From: Cetobacterium_A somerae
GTDB lineage: Bacteria; Fusobacteriota; Fusobacteriia; Fusobacteriales; Fusobacteriaceae
Length of the DNA stretch: 64,000 nt
Direction: 5' to 3' (one strand)
Assembly: GCF_044784365.2 (NCBI RefSeq)
Contig: NZ_CP173065.2
Both the position numbers and the translations under genes were made by a program. Below, in pieces: positions 60,973 through 64,000 of this stretch (position 1 is its first letter; each line of letters starts with the position of its first letter). Under the pieces are notes generated by a model, which did no database searches, was not told where the DNA came from, and saw nothing but the letters and a program-made list of their open reading frames with translations.

Positions 60973-61954
60973 TAGACAAAAGAAAACAACAAGAAAAGCA
61001 GGAAAAGCTCTAGGAGGCTTACTATTAGCAATAATAGTGATAGGTATATTAGGTGTATTTTTAACATATAATTTAAATAAAACTAATAAAAATTTAGAGA
61101 ATTGGGAAAGATATGCAATAATAGGTAAAAATAACATTATTGTAGTATACGAAGATAAACTAGCAGTGAAAATACCCTTTGATGTTCAAGTAGATAAGGA
61201 AACAACAATAAAAAAATTAGTGGATTCTAAAAACTATAAAATGGTGATAGACTCAATAAATAATTTTTTACCTGAAAAAGTTCAAAACTATAAAGTTATA
61301 AAATATAGTGAGATAGCTTTAAATGTAAAAAATGCAAGAAATATCCCTGAAATGGTAATAGATGATAAAAAATATATTTTAACATCAGGAACACAATCTT
61401 TATTTGCTGATTTATATGGTGGAGAATTAAAAGGTTCAACAAATTTAGTTGTAGATATATTAAACGCAAATGGAGTAGGTGGTTATGCTAGAAAGACTGG
61501 AGAAAATTTAAAAAATAAATTAGCTTTAACTTATACAGCAGCTAACTACGAAAAAAATACAAACTATAGTTTGATTAAAATCAATGAAATTAGTAAAGAG
61601 AATATTGAAAATATATTAGCTAATGTAAATGAAAAATATTTTAAGATAAAAGAAGATAGTGATATTCCGACATTAGCGAGTGTTGTATTAATACTTGGAA
61701 AAGAAAAAGACATTGACTTTAAAATTGAAATTAAAGGAACAACGGCAGAAGCTAAATCAGCTTTAAAAGAGTTAGAAAGTTCTGGATATAAAAATGTCAC
61801 TTTAAAAGAGGATTCTAAAAAATTAGATAAATCTGTGATAGAGTATAATAGTGAAGATTACTATACAGCATTAAAAATTGCAAAAAAATTAAATATAAGT
61901 AATATGTTAGAAAACAATAGTTTAAGTAACAAGATAAATATTTTAATAGATTAG
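60944..61954 (+). CDS. Membrane-anchored protein with LytR_C-like domain
   Basis: This 336-residue protein has a basic N-terminus, one membrane span (GGLLLAIIVIGILGVFLTY) and a long extracytoplasmic part. VVDILNANGVGGYARKTGENLKNK resembles the LytR/CpsA/Psr C-terminal domain, with a possible weaker repeat near the C-terminus. The TTG at 60944 lies 7 bases after AAGGAG; the ATG at 60950 is the alternative. It overlaps mtaB and precedes cell-shape genes, so an envelope role is plausible. Confidence 0.7.
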   Translation: MEMRKEKGFSRQKKTTRKAGKALGGLLLAIIVIGILGVFLTYNLNKTNKNLENWERYAIIGKNNIIVVYEDKLAVKIPFDVQVDKETTIKKLVDSKNYKMVIDSINNFLPEKVQNYKVIKYSEIALNVKNARNIPEMVIDDKKYILTSGTQSLFADLYGGELKGSTNLVVDILNANGVGGYARKTGENLKNKLALTYTAANYEKNTNYSLIKINEISKENIENILANVNEKYFKIKEDSDIPTLASVVLILGKEKDIDFKIEIKGTTAEAKSALKELESSGYKNVTLKEDSKKLDKSVIEYNSEDYYTALKIAKKLNISNMLENNSLSNKINILID

Positions 61955-61971
61955 AATTAAAAGGAGTGGAA

Positions 61972-62367
61972 ATGCTAGATTTTATCTCAATTTTATTTAT
62001 TTTTATATTGGATAACATTCCTCAAACAACATCAAAAGGATTTTTAATAATGCCGTACTTGGCTTATTTATCTTATAGAAAAGATAAAAAAATAGCATTT
62101 TTATTTCCGTTATTAGCAGTTATATTAGCTCTTCATTCGAGAGAACCTGCGTTTGCTTTTTTGTTCGTTGGGATAAATATTATTTTTTATCACCTATATT
62201 TTATAAACTTTGATTATAATATTGGAAATCTTTATATACTTTCACTTTTGCAAATAGTGGCATGGAAAATTTTCGTGAAAAGTCCATTTGTAATAGTAAA
62301 TGTGTTATTTCTTTCAGTATTTTATTTTATAATTAATTTATTATATATGAGGAGAGCAACTAAGTGA
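61972..62367 (+). CDS. MreD-like small integral membrane protein
   Basis: This 131-residue protein has four or five hydrophobic spans and no diagnostic motif. Its place directly before mrdA, with a 4-base overlap, is where mreD often lies. The start is 61972, with AAGGAG 5 bases upstream; a GTG at 61966 falls within that site. The name is inference from position and topology. Confidence 0.55.
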   Translation: MLDFISILFIFILDNIPQTTSKGFLIMPYLAYLSYRKDKKIAFLFPLLAVILALHSREPAFAFLFVGINIIFYHLYFINFDYNIGNLYILSLLQIVAWKIFVKSPFVIVNVLFLSVFYFIINLLYMRRATK

Positions 62368-64000
62368 AAAAAGATCTTGGAATAAAGTTAGGAAAAAGTT
62401 TCGAATTTAGAGGGGAAATATATAAAGTATTTATTTTTCTAGTATTTGTATTACTAGGAAGTAGAATGGCATATTTACAAATTTTACAAAAAGATAAGTA
62501 TAATTATTTAGCTCAAAAAAATAGAGTTAAATTAAGAAAAATTGATGCAGAAAGAGGAAATATATATGATTCTAATGGTGAATTAGTTGTTACTAATACA
62601 CTGGGGTATAGATTGGTATATTTGAACCAAAGAGTTGTAACTAATGAACAATTAAAAGAGATGAGTGAAGCAACTGGATATAGTGAAGATTATTTACAAA
62701 AAAGGATAAAGTACGGAGAAATTGTACCTTATACTAAAGAAAATATTCTGGTAGAAGATTTAGATTTGGATTTAGCTCATAAATTAATGGAAAAAATTGG
62801 AGATTATTCATATTTGGAAGTTCAAAGCTATTCTAAAAGAAAATATATACATGATTCATTAGCAGCACATACAATTGGGTATGTAAAAAAGATAACAGAA
62901 AAAGAGTATGAAAATTTGAAAGAGGATGGATATTCTCCAAGAGATATTGTTGGAAAAACTGGAATTGAAAAAATTTATGATTCTCAAATGAAAGGGAAAC
63001 CTGGATATGATTATATTGAGGTTAATGCTTTGAATAAAGCTCAAAAAATTGAAAAAAGTAAAGATCCAACTCCAGGATATAACCTACATTTATCTTTAGA
63101 TATGAGATTACAAAAGTATATGGAAGAAGTTTTCCAAGAGGAGAATCTATCAGGAGCTTTAGTAGCAATAGAGGCTCAAACAGGAAAAGTATTAACATTA
63201 GTAAGTTATCCAACATATTCACTGACTACGTTTAGTTCTAAAATTTCTCAAGAGGATTGGGACCAAATAACAAATGACCCAAGAAAGCCATTAACAAATA
63301 AAAGTATATCAGGAGAATATCCACCAGGTTCAGTATTTAAGCCATTTTCAGCATTTGCATTTTTTAATAATGGTTTAGATCCTAAAACAAAAATATTTGA
63401 CAATGGTGTTTATAGCATTGGAAAATGGAGTTGGAGAGCTTGGAAAAAGGGTGGACATGGAACGGTTGATTTTGAAAAATCTATAGTAGAATCTGTAAAT
63501 CCATATTATTACAAATATGCTGACCAATTTGGGCATGAACCAATTATAGATGTAGCTGGAAATTTCGGTTATGGTAAACTATCTAAAATAGATGTTTTTG
63601 GAGAGAGAGCAGGAATATTACCAAGTGAAAAATGGAAAAAGAAAAGATTTAAACAAGGTTGGTTTAAAGGAGATACAATAATCTTGTCAATAGGACAAGG
63701 GTATCTTTTAGCTACACCTATGCAAGTTGCAGTATCCTATATGGGACTTGCAAATAGAGGAAAAGCTTATGTACCCCATGTTGTAGACTATATGGAAAAC
63801 GGTAGTGAAAAAGTAGAGATAAAGCCAGAGGTTTTGTATGAAACAAATTATCCAAGTTGGTATTATGATGTTTTAAATAAAGCATTAATAAATACTGTTG
63901 AAAAGGATAACGGAACAACAAAAGCATTAAGAACCCCTGGATTGGTTATAGGAGCAAAAAGTGGATCATCTCAGAATTCAAGATTTGATGAAACTCATGC
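62364..64000 (+). CDS. mrdA: Penicillin-binding protein 2, 5' part
   Basis: PBP2 is the transpeptidase of the elongation machinery. The frame starts at GTG 62364, overlapping the previous stop, and runs off the window after about 545 residues. It has an N-terminal span, a dimerisation domain with DAERGNIYDSNGELVV, and the transpeptidase motifs SVFK (GEYPPGSVFKPF), SVN and KSG (GAKSGSSQ). The KTG box reads KSG here. Confidence 0.95.
   Translation, partial: MKKDLGIKLGKSFEFRGEIYKVFIFLVFVLLGSRMAYLQILQKDKYNYLAQKNRVKLRKIDAERGNIYDSNGELVVTNTLGYRLVYLNQRVVTNEQLKEMSEATGYSEDYLQKRIKYGEIVPYTKENILVEDLDLDLAHKLMEKIGDYSYLEVQSYSKRKYIHDSLAAHTIGYVKKITEKEYENLKEDGYSPRDIVGKTGIEKIYDSQMKGKPGYDYIEVNALNKAQKIEKSKDPTPGYNLHLSLDMRLQKYMEEVFQEENLSGALVAIEAQTGKVLTLVSYPTYSLTTFSSKISQEDWDQITNDPRKPLTNKSISGEYPPGSVFKPFSAFAFFNNGLDPKTKIFDNGVYSIGKWSWRAWKKGGHGTVDFEKSIVESVNPYYYKYADQFGHEPIIDVAGNFGYGKLSKIDVFGERAGILPSEKWKKKRFKQGWFKGDTIILSIGQGYLLATPMQVAVSYMGLANRGKAYVPHVVDYMENGSEKVEIKPEVLYETNYPSWYYDVLNKALINTVEKDNGTTKALRTPGLVIGAKSGSSQNSRFDETH

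Overview
The window is a gene-dense, AT-rich bacterial chromosome segment of essentially housekeeping content. No insertion sequence, prophage, CRISPR array, rRNA or tRNA gene was seen. The best guess is a Fusobacteriota member (Fusobacterium/Cetobacterium-like). This is an inference from very low GC, Gram-positive-like traits (RNase Y, an RsbW/RsbV-type pair, FakA/DegV, four-Cys adenylate kinase) combined with a long zinc-free S14, SfsA, RlmI and NhaP2-type genes, and frequent TTG starts. It was not tested by any search.

Layout: 1-13187 holds the S10-spc-alpha ribosomal supercluster from the end of rplB to rplQ, with secY, adk, map, infA, rpmJ (37 codons) and rpoA. A terminator-like hairpin separates secY from adk, and a structured leader precedes rpsM. 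From 13286 to 25245 come a cold-shock gene, then coaE, a U32/RlhA-like gene, pgpA, cinA, a cupin regulator and a FakA-DegV fusion, followed by galE, a biotin ligase, mnmA and an aminopeptidase. From 25246 to 34482 lie an AbgT transporter, an alpha/beta hydrolase, and on the minus strand a purine permease, a SEC-C protein, sfsA, a 2[4Fe-4S] ferredoxin and lon, with a phosphodiesterase on the plus strand. From 34642 to 40391 is a polyphosphate operon: ppx, a diverged ppx-HD paralogue with a frameshift, ppk and pgl. From 40417 to 49865 are small secreted proteins, a thioredoxin-like protein, a K+/H+ antiporter, an RlmI-like methyltransferase, an aldo/keto reductase, tmRNA, MATE, hemolysin III, dCMP deaminase and aroC. 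From 49952 to 55134 are obgE, miaA, a lipoprotein/anti-sigma/anti-anti-sigma cluster and RNase Y. From 55175 to 56784 is an AlsT-family transporter behind a tyrosine-codon attenuator. From 56836 to 64000 is a run of DUF445, ruvB (frameshifted), an Rrf2 regulator, rsmE, mtaB, a LytR_C-like protein, an MreD-like protein and mrdA (cut by the window edge).

Most interesting points: (1) an 18-residue leader peptide with five consecutive Tyr codons and mutually exclusive RNA pairings ahead of the AlsT gene, which predicts Tyr-tRNA attenuation and a tyrosine-related substrate; (2) two tandem Ppx-HD proteins whose domains look degenerate in complementary ways, the second needing a -1 shift exactly at a T TTT TTA heptamer; (3) ruvB needing a -1 shift at a run of seven A; (4) a structured rpsM leader whose start site can be closed in a hairpin; (5) a single-chain FakA-FakB fatty-acid kinase.
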